The notes under the pieces were generated by a model. It did not search any database and was not told the origin of the DNA. It worked only from the letters and a program-made list of their open reading frames with translations. A stretch of 64,000 nt of DNA. It comes from Coleophoma eucalyptorum (lineage: Eukaryota; Ascomycota; Leotiomycetes; Helotiales; Dermateaceae). Within the stretch, counting starts at the first letter, position 1; each line of letters starts with the position of its first letter. Both the position numbers and the translations under genes were made by a program. Positions 1-11,371 of the stretch are shown here, in pieces. The stretch spans positions 1 through 64,000 of the forward strand of contig JALRME010000052.1 of the NCBI GenBank assembly GCA_026120035.1, given 5' to 3'.

Positions 1-94
1 CCTAACCCTAACCCTAACCCTAACCCTAACCCTAACCCTAACCCTAACCCTAACCCTAACCCTAACCCTAACCCTAACCCTAACCCTAACCCTA
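1..94. repeat. Telomere repeat array (CCCTAA)n
   Basis: About 15 perfect tandem copies of CCCTAA read inward from base 1, so this is the left chromosome end with the G-rich TTAGGG strand running outward. The array passes directly into degenerate helicase sequence at about base 94, with a short TATAGGG-like junction on the minus strand and no spacer. Confidence 0.98.
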
Positions 95-3000
95 TAGCTA
101 TTAAATAAACTATCTGGACCTCTCTCCTAACCAAATCCCCTAACTACCTTATCTTAGGTTGGAACTTAGGCGTACTGTCTAATACCGTATAACACTTATT
201 AATAACAATCCGGTCTAACTAGTACATCCCTTATAATCGAGTCAAAAACGTACTAAATATCTTACTAACTACTAACTCGGGCGTAACGATAACCACCCGG
301 GTGGGCGAATGCGCCTATATCTTAGCCTTACGGGAATCCTATATTATATATAAAATCCCGGTCTTCTAATATCGGTCGACTAAATCGTTCTATAATAAAA
401 CTAATAGCGTAATAATAATAGTCGTCTCGTTACTAATACACTTAGCTAATAATATAAACAATAAACTCTTTCTCGCCTTAGTCCCTATAATGACTAAAAT
501 AGGACTCTTGCCTTTCATAATAGCCCTTAATACTAGCTCTTGCAACCTACGGAATTCGGCTTAGTCACCTAATATACCTTCTAATTCCTCGTGGATATAG
601 ACCCCTCTTAATTACTTCCACCTCCTTAACTAGTCGTCTTATATCTCCTCTTCGTATAACTCTCTCTTTCTCTTATTTCGCTCGCTTATACTAACTCCTT
701 TATATACGGACGGGAAATTCAACTAACAATACTATATATAGCTAATGTATCGGAATTTCTCCTTACGCCTAATAATACTATTGTCTCCCTCTATTAATTC
801 CCTAGTATATATTATACCTATAATATAGGTTCTATACCCGGACTGTAAATCCTATAGGTTATCCCCGTCTGGATTATCCTCGTCCTAATCCCCGTCTTCT
901 AAATTAGACTTCTCTTCCTCAAATCGGTTATTACGGTAATACTTATAGGAAATAGTAATAGCAATCTACCTCCAAGTACTAATATTCATCCTAACCCCTA
1001 TCTATCGCTTACTACTCTCCTATATAATCTTTCGGACTCGCTCGGATGTCCATCTACGGTCTTATCTCTAGGCAATCAATTGCTTTTGATTTCGCCCGCC
1101 CGGTAGGTTAAATCGGCCTTTACCTATACTGCCTAGGTCCTATACTAGACTATCGTTTTCTATTGGATCTTAGCTCGCTAGCTCCTCTTAATCCTCGGGG
1201 TATATCCTCTACTTGTCTTCTTACCTTAGCCGCTTTGGTCCTATCTACTATCGATACTCCTTCTTTTCTCCGCCCCCCTATAAAAATAGGCTGGTACTAG
1301 GCTTTCCTATCACCTTGAATTATAACTTCTCCTAAAACGGTAATACCAACCATAAATAATATACTAATAACTCGTCGACCTCTTAGGGTAAATACCGATG
1401 GATGATTTTAATGTTCCTATTACTCCTATACCCTTTATGATATATAGTTACAAATACAACCAACCCTTTCTCGATAAATATATTCTTAACCCCTCTATAT
1501 TCTATATTCTTCTATCGTAACCCTAACAACTCGAGTGCCCTATTGGGCTAACCTCCGTATAACTATATCAAAATTAATAATAACTCTTTGAATCGGGTGA
1601 TATAACGCTAATATATAATAAATACTTCTAACTATAAATTCCTAGCTAGATCTAATAACCTTCCTCGGACTTCTAGCTCCTTATACATCCTCTAGAATAT
1701 CTACCACTCCTTATATACTACCTATTTATTCCTCTCGTCTTTCAAAAATGACCACCCAACTTGGCTCTCGGACGGCTGATTAATTATAGACTCCTATTTA
1801 ATTAGGGGCACCTTAGTATCTATCTCTCCCTCTTCGTCTAATCCTATTATCATTAATTCCTTAAATAATTCTTCCTTAGCCTCCTCTAATAACCCATTGA
1901 CTATCGTACGTACTTGGTTTATACTAAATTTAATATTAGAGTATATTACGATATCTCTAATCTACTAGATCTTACCTCCCGTTATACTAGTATATTGGAT
2001 CTTAAACCTATATAATCGACTATTATTGTAAACTGGTGGAATGGGACGAGGCAACGGGACGGTAGAATGTGCAACCGATCGGAGGAACCTTGTTCCTACC
2101 CGATAATGTATATATATTGGTCCCTGGCTATCATACAAATCATTATCGACTTACGGATGAAATAATCGGGCCATAGAAATCGAGGACGTCGACCAACCAA
2201 ACTACCTCCTTCGTAGCTCTTCTTTAGTTATATCATTATAGGAATCATTTAGTTGAGACTCCTAACTACTTGTGTCTTTGTTGTATATTGTCGTATCCCA
2301 AGAGAATGAATTAAACTACCTTAAACCATATATCACCATTTACATTATATAACTACTGTATTAGTATAGGATCCTACTTATTATAGGCTATAGTTATAAA
2401 TTCTTGGACCAAACCATAGGTCAACCGATAATAACTCGTGGCTGCCCTCTCCGTATCCTTAGGTAGTAATCCACGTATACTATATCTAATGATTTCGGCC
2501 TACTATCTCTTATATACCTCTTGTAATACTATCAACCGAGCCAACTTGATTATAGCGGAATATTTCGGTATATAATCCTCGGTATCTAACCATCCTTTAT
2601 CCTCCCGTATCCCTAAAACTACTAATCTACTGATAATAGCACTCTTATACTCGTGGTCTTATAATGGGTGATTTAATAATATAATACAAAACTATAAAAC
2701 CTATCGTTAAATCTACTTTATCCACTCAATCTCCTCTTCTAATTCTTCCTCTTCTCTAGGGCCTTCTCGCGGAGGCTACTACTCTTTCTACCTCCGAAAC
2801 TCCGAAATCTTATCTCGTAATACCTCTAATTGGTTCTTTTGATTCTCTATCAACCGATATAATAGCCTTTTGTCCTTATCGTCATCCTTGGCTCGGAATA
2901 TATAATATAATAATATCTTTTAAACTTTAGTATATCTCTTTACTATATTTATACTCATCCAACTTTCAAATGGTATATTCGGCTTCTGGTTTATCTCTTT

Positions 3001-3830
3001 CTTGTTGGCCTCAAATAATATATAGATCCTAACTACCTCCTTGACTATATTGAATTATATACCCTAAATCATCCAATCAAATGCTTTATATAATACTTAT
3101 AATTCCGGCTTATCTTCCTTAACTAGCTCAACTAACTCCCTTACCTTATCTCGATCTAATCCTATCAAATAGGACGCCCACCCAACCCGATGTAATTATG
3201 GATTTAGCTTACGACTTTCGTCGGGTTCTATAATCTACTTTCGCTCTTTGTCTTCGGCCTTCTTTAACGCTACCGATAATGCTTACTTAGCTACTACGAA
3301 TCTACTATCTATAGATGATATACGTTAGGATTCGGGACTAGTTTGTATGACCTCGAAAAATACTGATATCGTCCCCTTTAGGAAAAATTATTAATAGTAG
3401 ACGGTAATCTATAGTACGGATACCTTCTTTTGTACTTACCTACCTTTCTTCCTACTATTTACCTACTGATGCTCTTTCCGGTAATAATTCTAGATAGCTT
3501 ATCGCTAGTAACTAATATATTGGTACTATAGAAATATATACTTCTTTCTATTTGTCCTAGCTTGCTATAATATAGGAATAGGCGGAATAAGATAGACTAG
3601 AAATAGTAACTTCTCTAATACTCTCCGTGATATAATCAAACCTTCTACCTTATATACCTCCTTTGCTATCTTCTCTCTAGCCTCCTTGGTAATATTATGA
3701 ACCGCTGGTTTACTTAAATAGTTATAAATCTAGCTAGGTAATACTGTATGCTTGCATTCTGAACAAACAACTAATCCATACTCGGTCAAATACACAAATA
3801 GGTATATTTTTAAATGACTTTTCAATCGGG
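95..3830 (-). pseudogene. RIP-degraded telomere-linked RecQ-like helicase (TLH), truncated by the telomere
   Basis: On the minus strand conceptual translation gives fragments of a fungal subtelomeric RecQ-type helicase, broken by many TAG/TAA codons where Trp or Gln would be expected. From N- to C-terminal: a zinc-finger-like start with a C-x2-C pair (3751-3777) and a KEHQW-like segment (about 3460-3481) as in the TLH N-terminal region; a linker with QLIAW/DRRWTS-like text (about 1055-1085); a Walker A box altered to GTKARKS (465-485); motif II altered from DECH to NKCY (189-209); and a YLTAT-like motif III running into the telomere. Motifs IV-VI are absent. The changes are C-to-T and G-to-A transitions, with TpA enriched and CpA/TpG scarce, which fits RIP. 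The family call rests on recognised motif order; exact ends are approximate and no activity is expected. Confidence 0.85.
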
Positions 3831-4295
3831 TGAAAAATGGATTATTCTCTAACTACGTATAGTACCTATTGCTCTATATGATTACCTCTTTACGTATCTT
3901 TCTATATAACGCATTATAAACCCTGGCTTCCTACCCTTGCCTTTGACTTATTTCATTTCCGCCTTTATATATACTCTTATGCTTTTATACCTACCTTATA
4001 CTTCGACGTCGAATTTGGCTTACCTAGTCTATATACTTTATTTACTACATCAAAACTTCTAATAGTAATATTAAATATGAAATAACTAATGAAATATTGT
4101 GTTTTGGATATTATAATTAGTTTGGGGGTTGTCGCTAATAACTTACTTGTCTTATAATCGAATTTGGCTCTTTTCCGGCCTCTTTAAGCCGTATTTCTCC
4201 TAAATGAATCTTACTAAATGAATCTAACTATCTCGCCTATTTGACTAGGGTTAGTTTGTATGGAGTGCTAAATGAATCTTATATAAGATTCGTTC
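3831..4295. other. AT-rich RIPped spacer
   Basis: No gene is visible. A short phrase TAAATGAATCTTA recurs near 4201-4281. This is probably the upstream part of the helicase relic joined to a retroelement. Confidence 0.5.
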
Positions 4296-4533
4296 AACAA
4301 TAATGGATAGTATACATAAGTAAGTATAAGTAGAGTCAAAGGGGTTTCGGACCTAGTAAGCATATAAGAGGGATATATTATAGAATTTGGTTTCTTTCTC
4401 TTCTTCTTTTCTTATCTTTTTTATGTCCTTCGTACGAGACCTATAGGATATAGTCAATATAAGGTTATTATACTCTCAAACACCTCTATCCTACCATTGA
4501 TCAAACCTGTGTCCTTATAAGGAAGGGGGTCTA
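4296..4533 (+). repeat. RIPped LTR-like repeat, left arm of an inverted pair
   Basis: This stretch matches the reverse complement of 16475-16722. Shared landmarks in order are GTATACATAAG, GGGGTTTCGGA, GCATATAAGAGGGA (TATA-like), a CT-rich tract, GTCCTTCGTACGAGACC and TGATCAAACCTGTGTCCTTA. Most differences are C or G in the 16-kb copy against T or A here, so this copy is the more RIPped. The size and TATA-like box suggest a solo LTR or the LTR of a truncated retroelement. Confidence 0.7.
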
Positions 4534-5017
4534 CTTGAATAATAGGCTCTTCTTTATCTAAGTCCAGCCTAGAAATATCTATAGAAGTAGACCTAAGGGA
4601 TGGACTAGGTAATAGCAAAAGATCCCTAAGCTCGTTATCTAATTAGAGGAGGAAGGCCTCTTAGTTTCCTTATGATTGAGTATTAGTATTCCAATCAAGT
4701 ATATACTAGCCCTCGTTTGATATAGCTAGTAAAGAGTTCGTATATGGCACTATAGCTATAGCCTAATACCGATTCTATCTCTACTAATATCTCTCTCGTT
4801 CTTTATCCCGTCTTACTTAACGTCGCTCGTCACTAGACTAGTACTTAGGCCTTCGCTCTCGCTTAGGTGCTAGTTCAGAAGATATTATCGCTATATAGTT
4901 TTAGGTACTATAGTTCCTAGATATTAAAAGCTTCTATATAGAAAATAGTAAAAGAAAAGGTTCGTGATTGACCTATGAATAACATTCTAACGTTTAGTAC
5001 GTCTAGAAATAACAGGT
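4534..5017. other. RIPped AT-rich sequence, possibly retroelement interior
   Basis: This follows the LTR-like arm and has the same RIP composition. No reading frame or known motif can be supported. It ends abruptly where the normal-composition glycan island begins. Confidence 0.4.
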
Positions 5018-6004
5018 TTATAGACTAAGCTTGTACTTAGTTAGTGCTAAATTATACTCATCTAACCAAAATTGTCTCCCCTTAACGTCCTCGGGATCTA
5101 ATTTAGATCTCTTATCGCTTGACCATGGCTTTCTAGACAGGCCTCCTAAATAATGTAGGATCCCAAAATCCCAATCTGTGTCTATAAGAAAGTTCTTGAA
5201 ATATTCCTTGCGATCTGGTAAACTCGCTACGTTATATCGAACAGGTAAGCCGAGCCATTTCCCTGCATACTGCGTGTTGAGAAAGCTCTGCTCTACAAGT
5301 TGGAGGCTTGAATATTCTTCTTTTCGTTTGCTCTTCTCTCTTAAAGATGCAAAAACAGAAACATCAGGCTTTAGAAAGAGAACTCCAGCGTTGAAATGCC
5401 CGGCGATTAAATCGTAAAATGGTGCGACGGCCTTTGGACTTGGGGCCGCTACGGCTGCGAGACTTTGGTTACTGGCTTCTAACAGATCAAAAGGATACTT
5501 TAGTGAGTCGTTGAGGAGTATGTCGGCATCCAGAAGGGCAATAGAAGAATACTCTGTTAGAGTCCAAGCGTTGAGCTTTAGGAGCAGGTCGACAAATCGC
5601 TTTCCAATGGCTTTGCCATTCTCATCGTGAGTCCCAGGGAGGGCCAAATCGTGAAAGAACTTGACGGTGTAGCCTATTTCTTGGACAAGATTGAGCTGCT
5701 GAGTTGTGATATTGTGCTCAGCGTATGCGCTTGGTACAATAATCAATTTATCAACATCTGGCGCGTGTTTGGATATCGAATAACTCAAGGTTATTATTCC
5801 TGGTAAATATGAAGGCCCCGTAAGTATGGTTGAAATTGCCCGTTTCTTGCTGTTAAGTTGATTGCTGATACTATGCTGTGGAATCCATCGATGTGAAAGC
5901 AAGAAAGATAGATAGAAGACTGCTATACAAATGGCAAGAAAGGTAAGAAGAGTTGCAGTTGTGGCGAGGCGCTGTTGCCTCCAACGACTGTGGTGGACTA
6001 ACAT
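5018..6004 (-). CDS. GT8-family glycosyltransferase, type II membrane protein
   Basis: An uninterrupted 328-residue frame with an ATG start at 6002-6004. A short basic tail is followed by one hydrophobic segment (about residues 15-37), as in a Golgi type II membrane enzyme. The lumenal part carries GT8 hallmarks: the metal- and nucleotide-sugar-binding DxD in LLDADIL (159-161), FNAGVL (204-209) and the late HYLG...KPW (284-294). GT8 enzymes are retaining transferases using UDP-glucose, UDP-galactose or similar donors; donor and acceptor cannot be read from sequence. It is transcribed away from the neighbouring pyruvyl transferase, with about 0.6 kb between the two starts. It lies immediately beside RIPped DNA but shows no damage, so it is probably active and single-copy. 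Confidence 0.85.
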   Translation of the reverse strand: MLVHHSRWRQQRLATTATLLTFLAICIAVFYLSFLLSHRWIPQHSISNQLNSKKRAISTILTGPSYLPGIITLSYSISKHAPDVDKLIIVPSAYAEHNITTQQLNLVQEIGYTVKFFHDLALPGTHDENGKAIGKRFVDLLLKLNAWTLTEYSSIALLDADILLNDSLKYPFDLLEASNQSLAAVAAPSPKAVAPFYDLIAGHFNAGVLFLKPDVSVFASLREKSKRKEEYSSLQLVEQSFLNTQYAGKWLGLPVRYNVASLPDRKEYFKNFLIDTDWDFGILHYLGGLSRKPWSSDKRSKLDPEDVKGRQFWLDEYNLALTKYKLSL

Positions 6005-6618
6005 CGCAAAACGAAATCAGCAAAATGAGGAGCTAGGTTCATTCCCAATTTCTAGACCATACTTTGTTTTTAAGAATGACAATGGTACATTTGGGAAACA
6101 ACCATGGATAAGACCTTGATAAAGTGTGGATTGTGCTTCTTCTTCTACTACCCCTCGTTTGATGCCAATCATCTTCACTGCGACGCGATTTCTCCCCTGC
6201 AGATTTTGCCAAATATGAGGAACACAAAACCCTACTATTTTGTACTAAAGGGAGATTCCGTGGAAGAAAGCTGGTCGTCTCTGGAATGGGTTAAAAACAA
6301 ATCAACTCTATCGAAAAAGCTAGTGAGATTAACCATCACCCCTTCGAATCGAAGCTTCTAGGTTTATTTAAAATACCACAGGGGCTGCAGTTGCAGTAAT
6401 CCAACGGATCTTCTACGCAAGGGTATGACTCCTGTCGGGTCATATCCTTCATGGCTGAACTCTATTACGATGCTAAGCTCGGCTTTACAGCCAACTGTTG
6501 ATCATTTTCTTAAGAAACAAAAGTTCCGATACTGAAATACTCGAACACTCCGCAGACCATTTCGAGACCATTTGCGGTCGTGAATTTCAGAAATCTACCA
6601 CTTTATCTTTCTACTCAT
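6005..6618. promoter_or_regulatory. Divergent intergenic region between the GT8 and pyruvyl transferase genes
   Basis: Short chance frames only. By position this 0.6 kb contains the promoters of both divergent genes. No specific operator is recognised. A reading frame starting at 6580 begins with GTG, so the first usable ATG for the plus-strand gene is at 6619. Confidence 0.45.
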
Positions 6619-7849
6619 ATGGGGAGCAGGACGAAAATTTCAATCTTATGGTTGATGCGTTCGAATTTAGCGTGGGCCGTGGTCTTCTCTCTTGTCCTTT
6701 TATTCTTCATTCGAGGCCATGACAGATCGCGCTCTGTTTATAAGCAGTCTAGGATGCCAGCGACCATGGATCAAGCTTGTGCAAAGTCACTATCCGTACA
6801 GCAGCAACTGCTTATCACGGAATATCGAAAGCAACTGTTTGGTGTGACTCATGTTGCTATAGTTGATTTTCCAGACCACGGGTATGTACCAAGTCCCAGT
6901 ACTTACATAAAGCTGATTTGATAGGAATAAAGGAGATTCAGCAATTTGGGTGGGAGAGGTCCTACTGTTGAAGGCCCTTAATATTACTATCGGATATGTT
7001 GGCTTGAATGTCCGCGCTTACAACAAGACCGAAATGCGGCGAGCATTGGAGAGCTTTGGAGGAGCGAGTAATACAGCCATTCTATTACATGGTGGCGGAA
7101 ATTTTGGCGATACTTGGATCGGCCATCAGAGATACCGGGAAGCGGTTATTAGGGACTTTCCAGACTATCGCATTCGCTCATTTCCCCAAACAATCAGTTT
7201 CAAAGATCGTCAAAAATTACGAAAGACAAAGGCGATCTACGACAAGCATTCGGATCTTCAGTTGGCCGTCCGTGATAAACGCTCATATTTCGACGTACAG
7301 CGAGATTTTGGTGCCAAGTACAAGCCAATCTTAGTCCCCGATACTGCAACGATGTTGTTCAACAATGAGCCTCCAGCTGGTGGAAACAAAATGAATAATT
7401 CGGATTTCGTAATTCTTGCTAGGACAGATAAAGAGGGTGGGCAAGATCATTGGAAGGAGCAGGATGGGTTCAATAATCTGCGGCAGGTCACAAACCAATT
7501 TGGTGAGGATGTAGAGGCCACTGTAGAGATCATGGATTGGTTAGGTCCGGAGTCGAGAGATATTCTTGAGGCGAAGCCTCTTGCCCGGGCTTATTTGAGG
7601 GTAACTTGGGCGCACGACTTCCTCTCACAAGGTGGATTAGTTATTGCGGACAGATTACATGCACATATCTTGAGTACAATCTGGGGAATCGATCATGTTG
7701 CCTTTGAGGACGGCTGGTATACAAAGATGGCAATATATCATGAAACCTGGTTGACGCAGTGTGAGAGACCGAATTCGTTTGCGCATACTTCAAAGGAGGC
7801 AGTGGACTTTGCAAAGGCTTGGTATAAGAATGGTAGAACATTTAAGTGA
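6619..7849 (+). CDS. Polysaccharide pyruvyl transferase (Pvg1-like), copy 1
   Basis: Two exons, 6619-6881 and 6925-7849, give about 395 residues. The 43-nt intron (GTATGT...ATAG, branch GCTGAT) splits the codon that makes the Gly of the HGNKGDSAIW motif, a signature of the family. A hydrophobic segment near the N-terminus (about residues 15-33) anchors it as a type II Golgi protein. Exon 2 carries HGGGNFGD, RIRSFPQT and ADRLHAHILS, the nucleotide-fold and donor motifs of PF04230 enzymes. The family moves pyruvate from phosphoenolpyruvate to a hexose as a 4,6-ketal; S. pombe Pvg1 does this on galactose of N-glycans. The frame is intact. The second copy (14355-15655) shares the intron position and phase and an identical exon 2 length (925 nt), so the two arose by duplication. 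The acceptor sugar is not known. Confidence 0.88.
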
Positions 7850-8252
7850 ACAAATAGATTGTTTAACTTACGTTAATGGTGCATGTACACTCTGATTCTT
7901 GTCACTGTAGTTCATAAGATTGGAAGAGACATCCGAAAACTGAATTGTCTGGCGAGGCCCTGCAGGAATATTCTTATTTTGAGATAACTTTGATTGTGGA
8001 ATGGACCCCATTTCTCCTACTGTCTTTGAGTTCGCGTCTCAATATTTGGAACTGTCTTTCAAAAGGGAGCCATGTGTTATGCACTAACTTGAAAGCAAGC
8101 TATGTAATAAGTAAGGGTTGCTCCGTGGATTTTATCATGCAGCGCAAACTTTATTAGATAGACTGAGGCCCTTCTTGCCATAATGGTGACTTCCGCGCCG
8201 TTCATATAGATTCAACAAGCACGGTTTTGATCCTCTGCTTGGACATCAAATT
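7850..8252. other. Intergenic spacer
   Basis: No gene is seen. It lies between two same-strand cluster genes and presumably holds the terminator of the first and the promoter of the GT25 gene. Confidence 0.4.
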
Positions 8253-9648
8253 ATGTTGCGGACGACGACGAGGACAAGACAACTTTTCTTTGCCTACAAG
8301 GCATTGCCTTTACTGATTTTATGCCTAACATCATGGCTTATACTCCTAAGACAAGGCCAAAATTTCCTGTCACGGGAATTTCTACATCCAGAGATGCGAC
8401 TGAATGCTCTACATGGACCAAGTCAAGTCCCGAAAGGCGACAGCATTTCAGAGACGGGCAATATGACTCTAGGAGTATGTTGTCACCTTAAGTCATCTCC
8501 ATGAAATACTAAACACTAAGGAATAGCTTTTTAGTTTCAAAAGATCTTTATACTTTCGATGGCCAAACGATCAGATAGAAGAGATGCTCTAACCCTAGCA
8601 GCACATATATCCGGAATTCAGATTGAATTTATTGATGGTATCGTGGGCGAAACCGTCGATGAAAAGGCCATACCAAATGTGCTGAACTAGAAGACCCCGT
8701 ATAGTTGAACAATCTGCTCATTCATATCAACAGAACTGGCCACGGAAGCTTCCTCCGGGAACGTTAGGATGTTGGCGCGGTCACATGGATATATTTCAAA
8801 AGTTAGTCTTTCAGATTCATCGCAGGTTGACAATTTTGATTGAAATATATAGGATGATGCGTGAGCAGATTCGAAGCGCTCTGATTATGGAAGAGGATGT
8901 TGATTGGGACGTAATGATAAAGGCACAAATGATGGAATTGGCTTATGGTGCTCGATCCTTACAAAAGGCCCCTCCAGTAACACATTCTCCGTATGGAGAC
9001 AGCTGGGATTTGCTATTCACTGGGCATTGTGGAGCTGCAAATTTTCCAAAGGAGGATCAAGAGTACTGGGTAGCAGAAGACGACCCGACCGTTCCTTCAC
9101 GGAGCGAAAGAGAGGTTTGGAGGTTTGCTAATGTGACTCCACCTCCTCTCAATGGGAATTACAGTCGTCTGGTTTTTAGGGCATCTGATGTAAGCTGCAC
9201 GGCTTCATACGCGGTTTCGTTGCGAGGCGCATCGAGAATTGTCTACGACCAGGCGATTTTACCCCACAGCAAATCTATCGACATGGGCATGGCAGAGTTT
9301 TGCAAAAGATCGGAGTTTGGAAATGGCACCTGTCTTGCAGCTTTCCCAGCCATCACAGGAACCCATAAACCAGCTGGAAACATGAGCAGAGATTCTGAAA
9401 GGCTTCTGGTAAACGTAGGGAAAGTCCGCAAGACTGCCAGATCTGTCAACCTTGTGTATCCTATGCAGCTCAATCTGGGCGGCATGTTAAAAGGGAAGAC
9501 TATCATAAACGCTCAATTTCCAGAGAATGCTTTACTCCCGGCGATTGACCTCTCGACATTGGAACTACCGAGGGGCAGGTCTGTGTTCGTTAAAGCTACT
9601 GAGTACGGAAAATTGGTAAAACCGCCCAAGAAAAATTTCTATGATTAG
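8253..9648 (+). CDS. GT25-family glycosyltransferase, copy 1 (possibly decaying)
   Basis: Exons by homology to copy 2: 8253-8474, 8535 onward, a middle piece ending at 8801, and 8853-9648. An N-terminal membrane segment follows a short basic tail. Exon 2 begins FQKIFILS...KRSDRRD, the GT25 start; the middle piece has GTLGCWRGHM; exon 4 has the DxD region as EEDVDWD (usual EDDADWD), then SPYGDSWDLL, GHCG and a GASRI segment. GT25 enzymes are inverting transferases that include beta-galactosyltransferases. The reading frame does not run straight from exon 2 into the middle piece: TAG follows DEKAIPNVLN near 8690. Either a 67-nt intron (8638-8704) removes a segment that is coding in copy 2, giving about 405 residues, or the gene has a frameshift. 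Function is therefore uncertain, although the rest is well conserved. Confidence 0.75.
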
Positions 9649-10132
9649 AAGATTGAGATGCATATCAAGGTACAAAATAGATCCATATTATTAGATTTTT
9701 CGCGCTAGGAATAAAAATAAATTCTTATAACTCCAAGTATCGAGGATTCTCATCAAAAGCCCGCCTCTGTAGTACCCTCAACGACAAATGCAATCATCAA
9801 ACAGCTAAAAAGTTGTTTCTGAAACACCCGGATTTTTCTTGGGACTATTCAATACAATATACCAGATCTCCCAAGCACAAGGTATGTCTGCTTTCTGCCC
9901 ACTTCAAGTTGTTCAACCTCTACAAGTTGATTGTGATCTCTGATTCCCATGTCTATTTTGTGTCTTAATTAAATGTAATCTTAGTTGCTAGTAACGTGTC
10001 GGATAAGCTGACAGGCCAGATAAGCACTGAGTTTCGGCCTGAAGCTAATATTAAATGCTTCAAAAAACTCGAAAACTTCTCTGTTTCAAACTGCATGTCT
10101 TTTACATTATTTTTCGTGGAAGCACTGTAAAT
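9649..10132. other. Convergent intergenic region
   Basis: This lies between the 3' ends of the GT25 copy 1 gene and the transporter. No gene or repeat is recognised. Confidence 0.4.
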
Positions 10133-11371
10133 TCAAGGCATGAATTTCCCACTCTCATATTTCTCTTCTCCGCGCATGCGTTCCTTGGAATTTGGATAAT
10201 TCTCTTTAAATTGTTGTACAGGAAGAACTGTTTGGGATGAGTCTTTCTTTCTTGCTTCGATCTCCTTGGCTCCAGTCTAGAGATTATATTTGTAAGTAAC
10301 GACTAGTATAGGCGCATTCAGCAAAACATGGCCATTTGCCTACTTACATAAAGCATGCTGCCCAGCAAAATTAACCCTATGCTTGTGACTCTTCGACCAG
10401 TTAATCTCTCGTTGCTAACAAGAATAACAGCTACTAAGGACTGCAATACACCTCTAGCAGCGGTTGATATCATGTGTCTTTCGAGGAAGATATTAGCAGG
10501 GAAAACGTATACACAATTCTCAATTGGGGTGTTTGGACTAACGTTATTGGAGATGTAGTTTTAATCTGGAGGTATGTCGCTATGTTGAGTAAAAAATTGA
10601 ATATTCCCGCAATGATAGCCCCTTTTCCAAATGAAAGTAAAACTGAGTGGGTTCCTGTTAGTGAGGTTGCTCTCGAGTACTCTCCATTAAGCACTGCGAT
10701 TATAGCTAATACTGGACTAGTGACCAATGCTGTAATAAATACCAGGTCTAAAATGTTGGTTTTGGGGGTGGAAACACATTTCTTTACGATAATCGTTTCC
10801 ACTGCAGTCGTGAAAGATGACCAGACACCCCAGGCAATTCCAGTCGGGGATGTTTGATCAACAGATTCTCCCGCCACACCAAAGAGAAAGCCAACCATGG
10901 TCACTACACATGCTACAAGTGCAAATGAACCTAGTCGTGAATTAGGAAGGAATGCAGCAGAGAGGATTATTGTGAAAGGCAGAAGTAGTCCTCGAGCGAT
11001 TTGATAGAATGATGCATTGACATTCTAGGAATTTATCAGTAAACATTTCTCTAGACCACATGGCGCATCCAGAGAATCATGCATACAAGTAGGCAATATA
11101 TTTTTGAAAGCTGTGCAATAATGCGCAGCAGGAGTAGAGGCAGTAAGCTACGTAGTATTTCTATATCAAAAGTCGGGATCGTGCAGACGTTGAACGCGGC
11201 ACCGACATGGACGAAAATGATAGAAATTATAGTCTGCGAGAAGAGTAGAGTTACAGGTAAAGGTAATATGTTCAGAACTGCCTTGTTACATATCGTCACT
11301 GACAAAGCAGTTACAATATGAGAGCATACGGCGAAGGTGGTCAACAGTCGGTCAGATCCGATTCTAGACAT
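10133..11371 (-). CDS. TPT-family transporter (nucleotide sugar or phosphoenolpyruvate), Golgi
   Basis: Four exons on the minus strand, 11087-11371, 10543-11024, 10348-10477 and 10133-10276, encode 346 residues; all three introns (62, 65, 71 nt) have good donors and phases agree. The protein is hydrophobic throughout, with about ten helices, and has triose-phosphate-translocator/DUF250 landmarks: ICNKAVLN in the first helix, ASFYQIARGLLLPFT in the middle, and TSPITHMISTAARG near the end. This family (SLC35/TPT) exchanges nucleotide sugars or phosphorylated C3 compounds across Golgi or plastid membranes. It sits exactly between the two GT25 genes. Because the neighbours use phosphoenolpyruvate in the Golgi lumen, and S. 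pombe Pet1/Pet2 are TPT-type carriers reported for that job, a PEP carrier is an attractive guess; a nucleotide-sugar carrier is the alternative. Confidence 0.85.

Noticed and set aside
6580..6921. An apparent start of the first pyruvyl transferase at 6580
   Set aside because: The codon at 6580 is GTG; the first in-frame ATG is 6619, which still precedes the membrane anchor.
8638..8704. A 67-nt intron as the certain structure of GT25 copy 1
   Set aside because: It would remove a segment that is coding in copy 2, so it is offered only as an alternative to a frameshift.
10277..10347. Ending the TPT carrier at the stop just after GTAAGT (read-through version)
   Set aside because: A perfect GTAAGT donor, CTAG acceptor and in-frame hydrophilic tail (10133-10276) support a fourth exon.
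10474..10857. A 127-codon plus-strand frame
   Set aside because: It is antisense to the second and third exons of the well-supported TPT carrier.
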